A stretch of 30,383 bases of DNA from an uncultured Collinsella sp. (GCA_902464175.1 CABQHZ010000009.1:1-30383), one strand, 5' to 3'; shown: positions 7,780 through 15,840, counted from the first letter of the stretch. Made by a program: numbers and translations. The notes: generated by a model not told the origin, from the letters alone.

Positions 7780-9417
7780 ATGCAACATATCGATCGGATT
7801 ATCCGCTCCAAGAACGTCTTTACCGCGCAAGACGGCATCGATACCGCCCGCGAGCTGGCGATTGCCATCGCAGGCGACCGTATCGTCGCAGTCGGTGCGC
7901 CCGATGACGTGATTGCCGCCGCGCCTGCCGCCACGCCGGTTATCGACTACGGCGAGCAGTTTGTCTGCCCAGGTTTCCATGACGCTCATCTGCACTTCTT
8001 CCATACCTCGGTCGGCTCCTCGCCGTACATGCTCATGGATATGGGCACGTCCGAGGCGGCGCTGGTGCAACACGCGCTCGAGTTTTCCCAGGACCTGCCC
8101 GACGACGCTTGGGTTGTGACTCAGGGCTGGCGCGACTACCGTTGGGACCCGCCCGAGCATCCTACCAAGGCGTCGCTCGATGCGGCATTCCCCGATCGCC
8201 CCTGCGTTATGTATTCGGGCGACGGGCACACGCTGTGGCTCAACAGCCGCGCACTCGAGGCGCTCGGCGTCACGCGCGACAGCGAGCCTCCGGCGGGCGG
8301 TAGCTACGACAAGGATGCAAACGGCGAGCTCACGGGTATCGCTCACGAGGCGGCCGCTATGCAGCTGCTTCCGCGCTGCCTTGAGTGGCTGGGGGAGGAT
8401 CGCGTTGCAAGCGCTTACGCCGATCAAATGAGGCGTATGGCCGAGCAGGGTATCACCTCGATCTGCGACATGTCGCTCATGCCTATGCCGGGCTGCGATT
8501 TTATTCGCGACGATGTCTACGACAAGCTACAGGCAGCCGGCAAGCTGGGCATTCGAGCTCATCTGTTCCCCACGTTGCTGGATGACCAATCGCGCTTGGA
8601 AGAACTGCAGACCCGCTACGCGAACAACGCGCTGCTCTCGGCGCCTGGTTTTAAGCAGTTCTTCGACGGCGTCTCGAGCGAACACACGGCATATCTCACC
8701 GAGCCCTATACCAATCCGCGCTTCCCGGGCGACCAGGGCCGTCTGACAGTTCCTGCCGAGCGCATGCGTAAGCTGGTTCTGGCGGCTGCGGAGCGCGGCC
8801 ACACTGTGCGTATCCACGTCATCGGCGACGGTGCGATTCATGCCGCGCTGGATATCTTCGAGGAAGCAGCCGACCTGTACGGCCTGCCCCAGCACGGCCA
8901 TAACACACTCGAGCATCTGGAGAACCTCCTGCCCGAGGACATCGACCGCCTGCGCAAGCTCAACGTGGTCGCCTCGAGCCAGCCCTGCCACATCACGCTC
9001 GATCCGGGTGGCCCAGAGCGCGACCTTGGCCTGGAGCGAAGCCGAATCATGTGGCCGTTCGCAACCTATAAGCAGCGCGGCATCCGCCAAGCCTTCGGTA
9101 CTGACAGCCCTATCACGTCCGTTACCAGCATGAACGTGCTCTACACGGCTATTACGCGCCAAGACCCCAAAAGCCACTGGCCCGAGGGCGGCTGGCTGCC
9201 GAGCGAGCGCATCGATGCGGCAACGGCTCTGCGCAACTACACCCTGGGCAGCGCCTATGCAGCGGGCGACGAGCAAAACCTCGGCAGCCTGGAACCCGGC
9301 AAATACGCCGATCTGGTAGTCCTAGACCAAAACCCGCTCACCATCGACCCCCAAGAACTCCAAGCCACCAAGGTTCAGGCCACCTACCTGGCAGGCAACC
9401 TAATCTACGAGCGCTAA
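7780..9417 (+). CDS. YtcJ-like amidohydrolase (Amidohydro_3 family)
   Basis: About 545 residues with the start at ATG 7780, where GGGGA lies five bases upstream. In-frame alternatives are ATG 7774, ATG 7768 and GTG 7747, so the N-terminus is uncertain by up to 11 residues. Motifs are the metal-binding HxH (CPGFHDAHLHF, H70 and H72), the second metal region HVIGDGAIH, NTLEHLENL, and the catalytic-aspartate region FGTDSPI. The C-terminal LEPGKYADLVVLDQNP closes the composite beta-sandwich that flanks the TIM barrel. Relatives hydrolyse N-formyl or N-acyl amides and similar bonds, but substrates are rarely known. The divergent pairing with an M20 hydrolase suggests related acyl-amino-acid breakdown (inference). 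Confidence 0.88.
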   Translation: MQHIDRIIRSKNVFTAQDGIDTARELAIAIAGDRIVAVGAPDDVIAAAPAATPVIDYGEQFVCPGFHDAHLHFFHTSVGSSPYMLMDMGTSEAALVQHALEFSQDLPDDAWVVTQGWRDYRWDPPEHPTKASLDAAFPDRPCVMYSGDGHTLWLNSRALEALGVTRDSEPPAGGSYDKDANGELTGIAHEAAAMQLLPRCLEWLGEDRVASAYADQMRRMAEQGITSICDMSLMPMPGCDFIRDDVYDKLQAAGKLGIRAHLFPTLLDDQSRLEELQTRYANNALLSAPGFKQFFDGVSSEHTAYLTEPYTNPRFPGDQGRLTVPAERMRKLVLAAAERGHTVRIHVIGDGAIHAALDIFEEAADLYGLPQHGHNTLEHLENLLPEDIDRLRKLNVVASSQPCHITLDPGGPERDLGLERSRIMWPFATYKQRGIRQAFGTDSPITSVTSMNVLYTAITRQDPKSHWPEGGWLPSERIDAATALRNYTLGSAYAAGDEQNLGSLEPGKYADLVVLDQNPLTIDPQELQATKVQATYLAGNLIYER

Positions 9418-9436
9418 CCCCATACCCCATCCATCA

Positions 9437-9501
9437 GTTGCGGTGAAATACGGACTAAATAACGCCTCAACAGCAAAAAACAGTTCATATTCCACCGCAA
9501 C
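9437..9501. repeat. Imperfect inverted repeat
   Basis: GTTGCGGTGAAATA (9437-9450) and TATTCCACCGCAAC (9488-9501) pair at 13 of 14 positions around a 37-base loop, 20 bases after the amidohydrolase stop. Confidence 0.65.
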
Positions 9502-9504
9502 TTA

Positions 9505-9540
9505 AAGGGGGCACGTTCCAGCAACGTGCCCCTTTCTTGT
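9505..9540 (+). terminator. Intrinsic terminator after the amidohydrolase gene
   Basis: A GGGGCACGTT-type stem (9507-9517 with 9523-9533, one extra G) with a 5-nt loop is followed by TTTCTTG. The flanking AA/TT extends the stem. Confidence 0.75.
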
Positions 9541-9567
9541 ACATCCCATCCGCATCGCCATTTTTCT

Positions 9568-9795
9568 GCACTGACTTTTCTGAATGCCGGGCCCGAATTA
9601 GTTAACCTGCCTCCCGTGTGGCTCCGGCGGGGCGGGGCATAAGGTTTATCGCGAGTTCCGCACGAGCCGAAGGCCACTTAATGTGGCCTTCGTGCGAGCA
9701 GGACTGCCCGAGCAGGAAACCTTATGCCCCGCCCCGCCGGAGCCACACGGGAGCCACCGCTAAGTTATCCCTCGACATTCAGAAAATCTAAGTGC
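9568..9795. repeat. Large multi-tier palindrome upstream of groES
   Basis: Three nested inverted repeats share one centre. Outer: GCACT (9568-9572) plus TTTTCTGAATG (9576-9586) against CATTCAGAAAA (9776-9786) plus AGTGC (9791-9795). Middle: a perfect 37-bp repeat, 9611-9647 against 9717-9753, beginning CTCCCGTGTGGCTCCGG. Inner: GAAGGCCAC (9669-9677) against GTGGCCTTC (9683-9691). There is no T-run after any arm and no coding frame of note. It fills most of the 506-base gap 9418-9923, together with the terminator and inverted repeat before it. Confidence 0.9.
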
Positions 9796-9923
9796 CAAAA
9801 AATAAGATTTTTTGACTCCGTGTTGTATAACCCGCCATTCGTGGGTACCATTCAACGCGTACGCAAACAAAAAGGGTTAATTCGCGTGGCATAACCGCGC
9901 GGCCCAAAAAGGAGGAGACAAGC

Positions 9924-10217
9924 ATGTCGTCTTTGAAGCCGCTTGCAGATCGTGTTCTGGTCAAGCCCGACGAGGCCGAGCAGAAGACCGCTTCTGGTCT
10001 GTATATCGCCAGCAACGCTCAGGAGAAGCCGCAGCGCGGCACCATCGTTGCCGTTGGCGCTGGCAAGGTCAACGACAAGGGTGAGCGCATCCCCATGGAC
10101 GTCAAGGTCGGTGACGTTGTCATCTACGGTAAGTTCGGTGGCAACGAGGTCAAGGTCGACGGCGAGAAGTATCTGCTGATGCGCGCCGACGACATCTACG
10201 CCGTCGTCGAGGCCTAG
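9924..10217 (+). CDS. groES: Co-chaperonin GroES (Hsp10)
   Basis: 97 residues, the normal family length, starting at ATG 9924 behind AAGGAGGAG. Recognisable are LKPLADRVLVKPDEAEQKTASG, the mobile loop (SGLYIASNAQEKPQRG), VNDKGERIPMDVKVGDVVIYGKFGG and the C-terminal ILxVVEA-like DDIYAVVEA. GroES forms the heptameric lid of the GroEL folding chamber in the cytoplasm. groEL follows after 96 bases. I found neither a CIRCE operator nor a HAIR (HspR) site upstream in the sequence read. Confidence 0.97.
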   Translation: MSSLKPLADRVLVKPDEAEQKTASGLYIASNAQEKPQRGTIVAVGAGKVNDKGERIPMDVKVGDVVIYGKFGGNEVKVDGEKYLLMRADDIYAVVEA

Positions 10218-10253
10218 TCTCGTCAGAATCTCTGATTCGTCTTTGAACGCGAT

Positions 10254-10287
10254 CGTCGCATAGGACTCGGAAGCGGCGACGCGAGTC
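10254..10287 (+). promoter_or_regulatory. Interlocking hairpins or pseudoknot in the groES-groEL spacer
   Basis: CGTCGC (10254-10259) is complementary to GCGACG (10276-10281), and GACTCG (10264-10269) to CGAGTC (10282-10287). The two stems interlock, so they form either a pseudoknot or two alternative hairpins. They end 12 bases before the groEL ribosome site GGAGG at 10299. Confidence 0.4.
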
Positions 10288-10313
10288 ACATTTCTTTTGG
10301 AGGATTACCTACC

Positions 10314-11951
10314 ATGGCAAAGAACATTACGTTCAACACCGATGCCCGCGCTAAGCTCGCCAAGGGCGTCAACACTCTGGCCGACGCCGTTACCGTCACC
10401 ATGGGCCCCAAGGGCCGCTACGTTGCGCTGCAGCGCACGTTCGGTGCCCCGACCATCACCAACGACGGCGTTTCCGTCGCCAAGGAGATCGAGCTCGAGG
10501 ACAACATCGAGAACATGGGCGCTCAGCTGGTGAAGGAGGTCGCCACCAAGACCAACGACACCGTGGGTGACGGCACCACCACCGCAACTCTGCTCGCTCA
10601 GGCCATCGTCAACGACGGTCTGCGCAACGTCGCCGCTGGCGCCAACCCGCTGGCCATCCGTCGCGGCATCGACAAGGCCGTTAACGCGGCCGTCGCCGAG
10701 ATGAAGAAGCAGGCCAAGCCGGTCGAGACCAAGGAGCAGATTGCTTCCGTCGGTACCATCTCCGCCGGTGACCCCGAGGTCGGCGAGAAGATCGCCGAGG
10801 CCATGGAGGTCGTGGGCAAGGACGGCGTCATCACCGTCGAGGATTCCCAGACGTTCGACATCACCATCGACACCGTCGAGGGCATGCAGTTCGACAAGGG
10901 CTATGTCTCCGCTTACTTCGTCACGGATAACGACCGCATGGAGGCCGTGATGAAGGATCCGTACATCCTCATCACCGACCAGAAGATCTCCAGCGTCCAG
11001 GACATCATGCCTGTTCTCGAGGCTGTCCAGCGCGCTGGCCGTGGCCTGCTCATCATCGCTGAGGACATCGATGGCGAGGCTCTGCCGACCCTCGTCCTCA
11101 ACAAGATCCGTGGCGCCCTCAACGTCTGCGCCGTCAAGGCCCCGGGCTACGGCGATCGCCGCAAGCGCATCCTGGAGGACATCGCCGTCCTCACCGGTGG
11201 CCAGGCTGCTCTGGACGAGCTTGGCGTGAAGGTCGCTGACATCACCGCCGATATGCTCGGTACCGCTAAGTCCGTCACCATCTCCAAGGACAACACCGTC
11301 GTCGTCGGCGGCGCTGGCTCCAAGGAGGCCATCGACGCCCGCATCGCTCAGATCAAGGGCGAGATGGAGAACACCACCTCTGACTTCGACCGTGAGAAGC
11401 TCCAGGAGCGCCTGGCCAAGCTCTCCGGTGGCGTTGCCGTCATCAAGGTCGGCGCTGCTACCGAGTCCGAGCTCAAGGAGATCAAGCATCGCGTCGAGGA
11501 CGCTCTGCAGGCTACCCGCGCTGCTGTCGAGGAGGGCATTGTCGCCGGTGGCGGCGTCGCCTTCATGGACGCTGCTCCTGCACTCGACGCCGTTGAGCTT
11601 GACGACCCTGAGGAGAAGATCGGTGTCGACATCGTCAAGAAGGCTCTGACTGCTCCGGTCGCTACCATCGCCAAGAACGCTGGTTTTGAGGGCGCTGTCG
11701 TGGTCGACAAGGTTGCCGAGCTGCCCGCCGGCCAGGGTCTCAACTCTGCCAACGGCGAGTGGGGCGACATGATCGAGATGGGCGTCCTCGACCCCGTCAA
11801 GGTCAGCCGCGTCACCCTGCAGAACGCTGCTTCTGTCGCCAGCCTGATTCTCATCACCGAGGCCACCGTCTCCGATGTGCCCAAGAACACTCAGCTTGAG
11901 GACGCTATCGCTGCTGCTACCGCTGGTCAGCAGGGCGGCGGTATGTACTAA
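10314..11951 (+). CDS. groEL: Chaperonin GroEL (Hsp60)
   Basis: 545 residues, normal for the family, with GGAGG ten bases before the ATG. Signature stretches include AVTVTMGPKGRYVALQ, the ATP-binding TVGDGTTTATLLAQ, and AAVEEGIVAGGGVAFMDA near the C-terminus. The protein forms the double-ring folding chamber and works with the GroES encoded just upstream. The C-terminus is short (GQQGGGMY), lacking the repeated GGM tail found in many homologues; this is common in Actinobacteria. The coding sequence shows the strong C-ending codon preference expected of a highly expressed gene. Confidence 0.98.
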   Translation: MAKNITFNTDARAKLAKGVNTLADAVTVTMGPKGRYVALQRTFGAPTITNDGVSVAKEIELEDNIENMGAQLVKEVATKTNDTVGDGTTTATLLAQAIVNDGLRNVAAGANPLAIRRGIDKAVNAAVAEMKKQAKPVETKEQIASVGTISAGDPEVGEKIAEAMEVVGKDGVITVEDSQTFDITIDTVEGMQFDKGYVSAYFVTDNDRMEAVMKDPYILITDQKISSVQDIMPVLEAVQRAGRGLLIIAEDIDGEALPTLVLNKIRGALNVCAVKAPGYGDRRKRILEDIAVLTGGQAALDELGVKVADITADMLGTAKSVTISKDNTVVVGGAGSKEAIDARIAQIKGEMENTTSDFDREKLQERLAKLSGGVAVIKVGAATESELKEIKHRVEDALQATRAAVEEGIVAGGGVAFMDAAPALDAVELDDPEEKIGVDIVKKALTAPVATIAKNAGFEGAVVVDKVAELPAGQGLNSANGEWGDMIEMGVLDPVKVSRVTLQNAASVASLILITEATVSDVPKNTQLEDAIAAATAGQQGGGMY

Positions 11952-12137
11952 GGCCGACAAGGTCTAGAACTCCCACCGGGAATCCGGGGGCGTGACGGGG
12001 GCTTCTCTCCGGAACGTCCTCGGACATGCAAAGAGGCTCCGCATCGCGCTTCGCGCTGCGGAGCCTCTTTGCGTCCTGCGGAATATTCCGGAGAGAAACC
12101 CCCGTCACGCCCCCGGATCCCCTGCGTTTACGGCCTT
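11950..12137. repeat. Large multi-tier palindrome downstream of groEL
   Basis: Outer: AAGGCCG (11950-11956) against CGGCCTT (12131-12137). Middle: 37-base arms 11978-12014 against 12086-12122 with two mismatches; the inner 33 bases pair except for one. Inner: perfect 16-bp stem GCAAAGAGGCTCCGCA (12028-12043) against 12057-12072. The 13-nt loop between them itself contains CGCG-CTT-CGCG. Spacers on both sides of the inner stem are 13 bases, giving 37-13-16-13-16-13-37. No T-run follows. Confidence 0.9.
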
Positions 12138-12191
12138 GAGGTCGGCGTGGGCGGAGGTCGTGGCTGATAGGGATACGTGTCCCGGTTGCTG

Positions 12192-12210
12192 TTTCGCGCT
12201 TTGCGCGAAA
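12192..12210. repeat. Short perfect hairpin
   Basis: TTTCGCGC, a TTT loop and GCGCGAAA form an 8-bp stem. No T-run follows, so termination is doubtful. It lies in the 376-base gap between groEL and the riboswitch, which otherwise holds only the palindrome at 11950 and the promoter at 12288. Confidence 0.6.
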
Positions 12211-12287
12211 GGCGCACCACTTTGGGGTGAGTGAGAGATGTGGTTGTTGCGGTAACTGATCCCCGCCACAAATTACCCTTGGCATAC

Positions 12288-12315
12288 TTGCGCGAACGAT
12301 TGCTCGTGCTACACT
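12288..12315 (+). promoter_or_regulatory. Promoter of the FMN-riboswitch operon
   Basis: TTGCGC (12288-12293), a 16-base spacer, and an extended -10 TGCTACACT (12307-12315). Transcription would start about five bases before the aptamer. Confidence 0.55.
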
Positions 12316-12327
12316 TGCAATTGCTGT

Positions 12328-12507
12328 TTCAGGGCGGGGTGGAATTCCCCACTGGCGGTAAATCGGGCGGTGCCAAAGGGGTGCCGTGGCGCAGGCGAGG
12401 CGTCTGCGATCGAGCCGATGAGTCCGCGACCCGTGCGTGTGTTGGTTCGCATGCCGGCTGAACTGGTGAGATCCCAGTACCAACGGTTAGAGTCCGGATG
12501 AAAGAGG
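12328..12507 (+). ncRNA. FMN riboswitch (RFN element)
   Basis: The conserved RFN blocks are present in order: AGGGCGGGGTGGAATTCCCC with ACTGGCGGTAAAT (12331-12363), a variable arm (about 12370-12450), then GGCTGAACTGGTGAGATCCC and the closing CGGTTAGAGTCCGGATGAAA (12484-12503). The aptamer binds FMN and switches off flavin genes. Only about 10 bases separate it from the ribosome site AGGTGAT of ribU, and no terminator hairpin fits between. Control is therefore probably at translation start (inference). The variable arm is longer than in many bacterial examples. Confidence 0.95.
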
Positions 12508-12518
12508 CAGGTGATCTT

Positions 12519-13109
12519 ATGTCTGAACAGTCGCAGCATATCCATTTTGAGAACACGAATAGGTGGAGCACCAAACAGCTCGTTACCATGGCGCTGATGT
12601 GCGCCTTGGGTGCCCTGTTTATGTATGTGCAGCTGCCCATTCTTCCCTCGGCGCCGTTTTTGACGTATGACCCGTCGCTGGTGCCGGCGATGGTGTGCGG
12701 TTTTGCGTATGGCCCTGGCGCCGGCACTGCTGTTGCCGCCATGGCGATCGTTATCCATGCGCTCACCACGGGTGACTGGGTCGGCGCGCTTATGAACCTG
12801 GTTGCCACGCTGGGCTACATTCTGCCCGCGGCTATCGTCTACCAGAAGATGCATATCTATAAGGGTGCCGTGATTGGTCTGGTGCTCGGCGTTATTGCCG
12901 CTACGGTGCTTTCTATGGTCGCAAACCTTACCATTGGTGTTTGGTTCTGGTATGGCTCGGTCGATGTGATCGCCCCGCTCATGATTCCCGCCGTGCTGCC
13001 GTTCAATCTCATCAAGACCGTGCTTAACTCGGTGTTGACGCTGGCGGTGTATAAGGCAGTCTCCAACCTCATCACGCCTAAAAAGGATCAGGTCAAAGGC
13101 CGCGCATGA
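12519..13109 (+). CDS. ribU: Riboflavin-specific ECF transporter S component (RibU-type)
   Basis: 196-residue membrane protein. The start is ATG 12519, with AGGTGA upstream; the in-frame ATG at 12498 lies inside the conserved 3' block of the riboswitch and is rejected. Six hydrophobic segments cover residues 18-185, as in ECF S subunits. The early WSTKQLVTMALMCALGALF block carries the AxxxA-type helix that contacts EcfT. Riboflavin specificity is assigned from the FMN riboswitch directly upstream and from family resemblance (LPSAPFLTYDPS). The stop overlaps the next start in ATGA. Confidence 0.9.
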   Translation: MSEQSQHIHFENTNRWSTKQLVTMALMCALGALFMYVQLPILPSAPFLTYDPSLVPAMVCGFAYGPGAGTAVAAMAIVIHALTTGDWVGALMNLVATLGYILPAAIVYQKMHIYKGAVIGLVLGVIAATVLSMVANLTIGVWFWYGSVDVIAPLMIPAVLPFNLIKTVLNSVLTLAVYKAVSNLITPKKDQVKGRA

Positions 13110-15010
13110 TTGAGTGTCGGGGCATCTCATTTAGCTACGACGGCGCTGCGAAAGCGCTCGACGGCATCGATCTGAACATCGAGGATGGCGAGTTTTTCTG
13201 CATCCTTGGTGGCAATGGGTCGGGCAAGTCGACGTTTGCCAAGCATCTGAATGCGTTGCTGCAGCCCGATGCCGGCACGGTGCGCATCGATGGCATGGAT
13301 GCGTCCGACCCCGAGCTGGTCTACGACATTCGTTCGACTGCGGGCATGGTATTCCAGAACCCGGATGATCAGCTGGTGGCGACGCTTGTCGAGGACGATG
13401 TTGCGTTTGGTCCCGAAAACCTTGGCGTGCCATCGGCACAAATTGCGCAGCGCGTACGCGAGGCGCTGAAGGGCGTGGGCCTGGTGGGCTTTGAGCGCCA
13501 CGAGACCCATGCGCTTTCGGGTGGCCAAAAGCAGCGCGTGGCGCTCGCCGGCGTACTTGCCATGGAGCCGCGCGTGCTTATCTTGGACGAGGCCTCCTCG
13601 ATGCTCGATCCGCGCGGACGCAAGGGCCTTATGAAAGCGTGCCGCGCGTTGCACGATCGCGGCATGACCATCGTGATGATTACGCACTTTATGGAAGAGG
13701 CCGCCGAGGCCGATCGTGTCGCGGTGTTTCGGGCGGGGCGCGTTGCCATGCTCGGTACGCCCGAGGAGATTCTGACGCGGGCAGATGAGCTCGCGGAGCT
13801 CAACCTGGATATGCCGGCGTCGTGCTGCTTGGGCACGGCGCTTCGTGCGAAGGGCGTGCCCGTTTGCGCGCAGGTACGTGAGGCGGATATGGTCGCCGAG
13901 ATTGCGCAGGCTTATGCCGAGCGAAGTGGGGCAGGCACCGCGGGGCAGTCTTCCGCATCCCAGTTGGAAATCGCTGACGGCACTGTTCCGGTAGACAACG
14001 AGGGCAATGCGTCGGAGCCCGTCATCGAGCTGTCCCATGTTTCGTACAGTTATTCGCTCAGTCCGCGCGAGCGCCGCCGCTGGCATAAGCGCTCGGCCAC
14101 TGCGGGCAAATCGAGCAAACAGGCCCTCTGGGGCAACGACCCTAGCAGCCCGTGGGCGCTGCGCGATGTATCGCTGACGGTGCGTCGCGGCGAGTTCCTG
14201 GGCTTAGCAGGTCATACCGGTTCGGGTAAGTCGACGCTGGTCCAGCATCTCAACGGTTTGATTCGCCCCCAGGAGGGATTCGTTCGCGCGCTGGGGCTCG
14301 ACCTGGCAAACAAGAAAGATGCCGCCGCGGTTAAGGCAAAGGTCGGCGTGGTGTTTCAATATCCCGAGCGTCAGCTGTTTGCCGAAACCGTGACGCAAGA
14401 CGTGGCGTTTGGCCCGCACAACCTTGGCTTGCCGCAAGATGAAGTCGACCGTCGCGTCGAGTCGTCGCTCTCGCGCGTGGGCCTCGACCTTTCCACGGTC
14501 GGCGACAAGAGTCCCTTTGAGCTTTCGGGCGGTCAGCAACGGCGTGTGGCATTCGCCGGTGTGCTCGCCATGGAGCCCGAAGTCCTGGTGCTCGATGAAC
14601 CCATGGCGGGGCTCGATCCGGCTGCGCGCAGGGATTTCCTTGAGCTTATCGATCGACTTCACCGCGATGGCCTGACCGTTGTCATGGTTTCACACAGCAT
14701 GGATGACCTGGCCAATTGCTGCGACCGTATCGTCGTAATGAACGAAGGTGCGGTGTTTGCCGAGGGAACCCCCGCGCAGGTGTTTGCGCATGCCGATGAG
14801 CTCAAGTCGATCGGCTTGGGCGTACCTGCTGCTCAGCGCATGGCGTTGGCGCTCGCGGAGGCGGGCGTGCCGCTGCGTTGCGGCGGGCTCTATACGGTTG
14901 AGTCGCTGGCCGACGAGCTGGCAGATTTGCTGATCGGTCGCTCAGACGGTCTTTCTAACGTCGCGGACATTGCTAAATCCAAGACGGTCGCGCGAGAGGA
15001 GGGCTGCTAA
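13106..15010 (+). CDS. ECF transporter ATPase, two ABC domains fused (EcfA1-EcfA2)
   Basis: 634 residues carrying two complete ABC ATPase domains that are usually separate proteins. Domain 1 has Walker A GGNGSGKST (35-43), the signature LSGGQKQR and Walker B VLILDEAS. Domain 2 has Walker A GHTGSGKST (about 369-377), the signature LSGGQQRR and Walker B VLVLDEPMAG. A polar linker of about 80 residues, from roughly 270 to 350, joins them. The protein powers the ECF module with EcfT and the S subunit. The start overlaps ribU by four bases and the stop overlaps ecfT by one base, so the three are translated together. Both sites look catalytically intact, although domain 1 has Ala-Ser after the Walker B Glu instead of the usual Pro. 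Confidence 0.93.
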   Translation: MIECRGISFSYDGAAKALDGIDLNIEDGEFFCILGGNGSGKSTFAKHLNALLQPDAGTVRIDGMDASDPELVYDIRSTAGMVFQNPDDQLVATLVEDDVAFGPENLGVPSAQIAQRVREALKGVGLVGFERHETHALSGGQKQRVALAGVLAMEPRVLILDEASSMLDPRGRKGLMKACRALHDRGMTIVMITHFMEEAAEADRVAVFRAGRVAMLGTPEEILTRADELAELNLDMPASCCLGTALRAKGVPVCAQVREADMVAEIAQAYAERSGAGTAGQSSASQLEIADGTVPVDNEGNASEPVIELSHVSYSYSLSPRERRRWHKRSATAGKSSKQALWGNDPSSPWALRDVSLTVRRGEFLGLAGHTGSGKSTLVQHLNGLIRPQEGFVRALGLDLANKKDAAAVKAKVGVVFQYPERQLFAETVTQDVAFGPHNLGLPQDEVDRRVESSLSRVGLDLSTVGDKSPFELSGGQQRRVAFAGVLAMEPEVLVLDEPMAGLDPAARRDFLELIDRLHRDGLTVVMVSHSMDDLANCCDRIVVMNEGAVFAEGTPAQVFAHADELKSIGLGVPAAQRMALALAEAGVPLRCGGLYTVESLADELADLLIGRSDGLSNVADIAKSKTVAREEGC

Positions 15011-15810
15011 TGGAGGCGTTTTCGTTTGGCAGCTACTATCCCGGCGATAGTGCAATCCACCGCCTGGACCCGCGAACTAAGTTGCTCTTGGGCTTTGTGT
15101 TTCTGATCACGACGCTCACGGTTGGCAGCTTCCGCGGACTGGTCCCGGTCGCAATTTTCGTCGTGCTGATCTATGCCGTGTCCCGGGTGCCGGCTCGTCG
15201 CGTTCTGTCGTCGATGGCGCCGCTGCTGGCAATCGTCGTCGTGGTCGCGGTGCTCAACTTGTTTACCGATCAGAGTGGGCGCATCCTTTGGCAGCTCGGC
15301 TTTCTGCGGATAAGCGAGGGCTCACTGCGTTCTGCCGCCTTTATGGCGTGTCGCCTGACCCTGATGATGGCCGGCATGAGCGCCATTACGCTCACCACGC
15401 CTACGCTCGACCTCACCGCGGGCTTTGAGCGTCTGCTCGCACCGTTTGCGCGCGTGGGGCTCCCTGCGCATGAGCTCGGCATGATCATGGGCATCGCGTT
15501 GCGCTTTATGCCGCAGTTCGCCACCGAGATGAAGCAGACGGCGGACGCGCAGGCAAGTCGCGGTGCGCGCGTGACGGGAGGCCCGCTCGGCGGCGTGCGT
15601 ATGCTCGGCAGTGTGGCGATCCCGCTGTTCACGGGTGTGTTCCGCCATGCCGAGACGCTGTCTGCTGCCATGGATACACGCTGCTATCACGGCGAGCAGG
15701 GCCGCACGCGCCTGCATGCGCTTGCATTTCGCCGCGGGGATGCGCTGGCTGCGGTGGTGACGGCGCTGCTGCTCGCGTGTGTCATCGTCATCAACCTTCA
15801 ACTTGTTTAG
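15010..15810 (+). CDS. ecfT: ECF transporter transmembrane component EcfT
   Basis: 266-residue membrane protein starting in the TAATG overlap with the ATPase gene, with GGAGGG just upstream. The N-terminal GDSAIHRLDPRTKLL block is the EcfT/CbiQ family hallmark. Several hydrophobic segments follow, and the coupling-helix region contains AQASRGAR (Ala-Arg-Gly type motif) for docking to the ATPase domains. A second charged block, AMDTRCYHGEQGRTR, is the matching C-terminal coupling motif. It is the membrane scaffold linking ATP hydrolysis to the S subunit. Because it is shared in group II systems, it may also serve S subunits encoded elsewhere. Confidence 0.93.
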   Translation: MEAFSFGSYYPGDSAIHRLDPRTKLLLGFVFLITTLTVGSFRGLVPVAIFVVLIYAVSRVPARRVLSSMAPLLAIVVVVAVLNLFTDQSGRILWQLGFLRISEGSLRSAAFMACRLTLMMAGMSAITLTTPTLDLTAGFERLLAPFARVGLPAHELGMIMGIALRFMPQFATEMKQTADAQASRGARVTGGPLGGVRMLGSVAIPLFTGVFRHAETLSAAMDTRCYHGEQGRTRLHALAFRRGDALAAVVTALLLACVIVINLQLV

Positions 15811-15840
15811 GCGCGATTCGAGCGCAAGAAAGGGGTCCCT

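Noticed and set aside
7612..8427. N-terminal extension of the M20 frame
   Set aside because: Antisense to the amidohydrolase, and a good ribosome site exists at 7611.
9812..9831. TTGACT and TATAAC before groES as a promoter
   Set aside because: The spacer is only eight bases, too short for a sigma-factor promoter.
10305..11960. 551-residue open frame on the - strand opposite groEL
   Set aside because: It mirrors groEL exactly, is composed of Leu/Asp/Gly/Val repeats expected from reversed GC-rich codons, and has no ribosome site.
12498..12518. Earlier ATG for ribU
   Set aside because: Lies inside the conserved GGATGAAA block of the FMN riboswitch.
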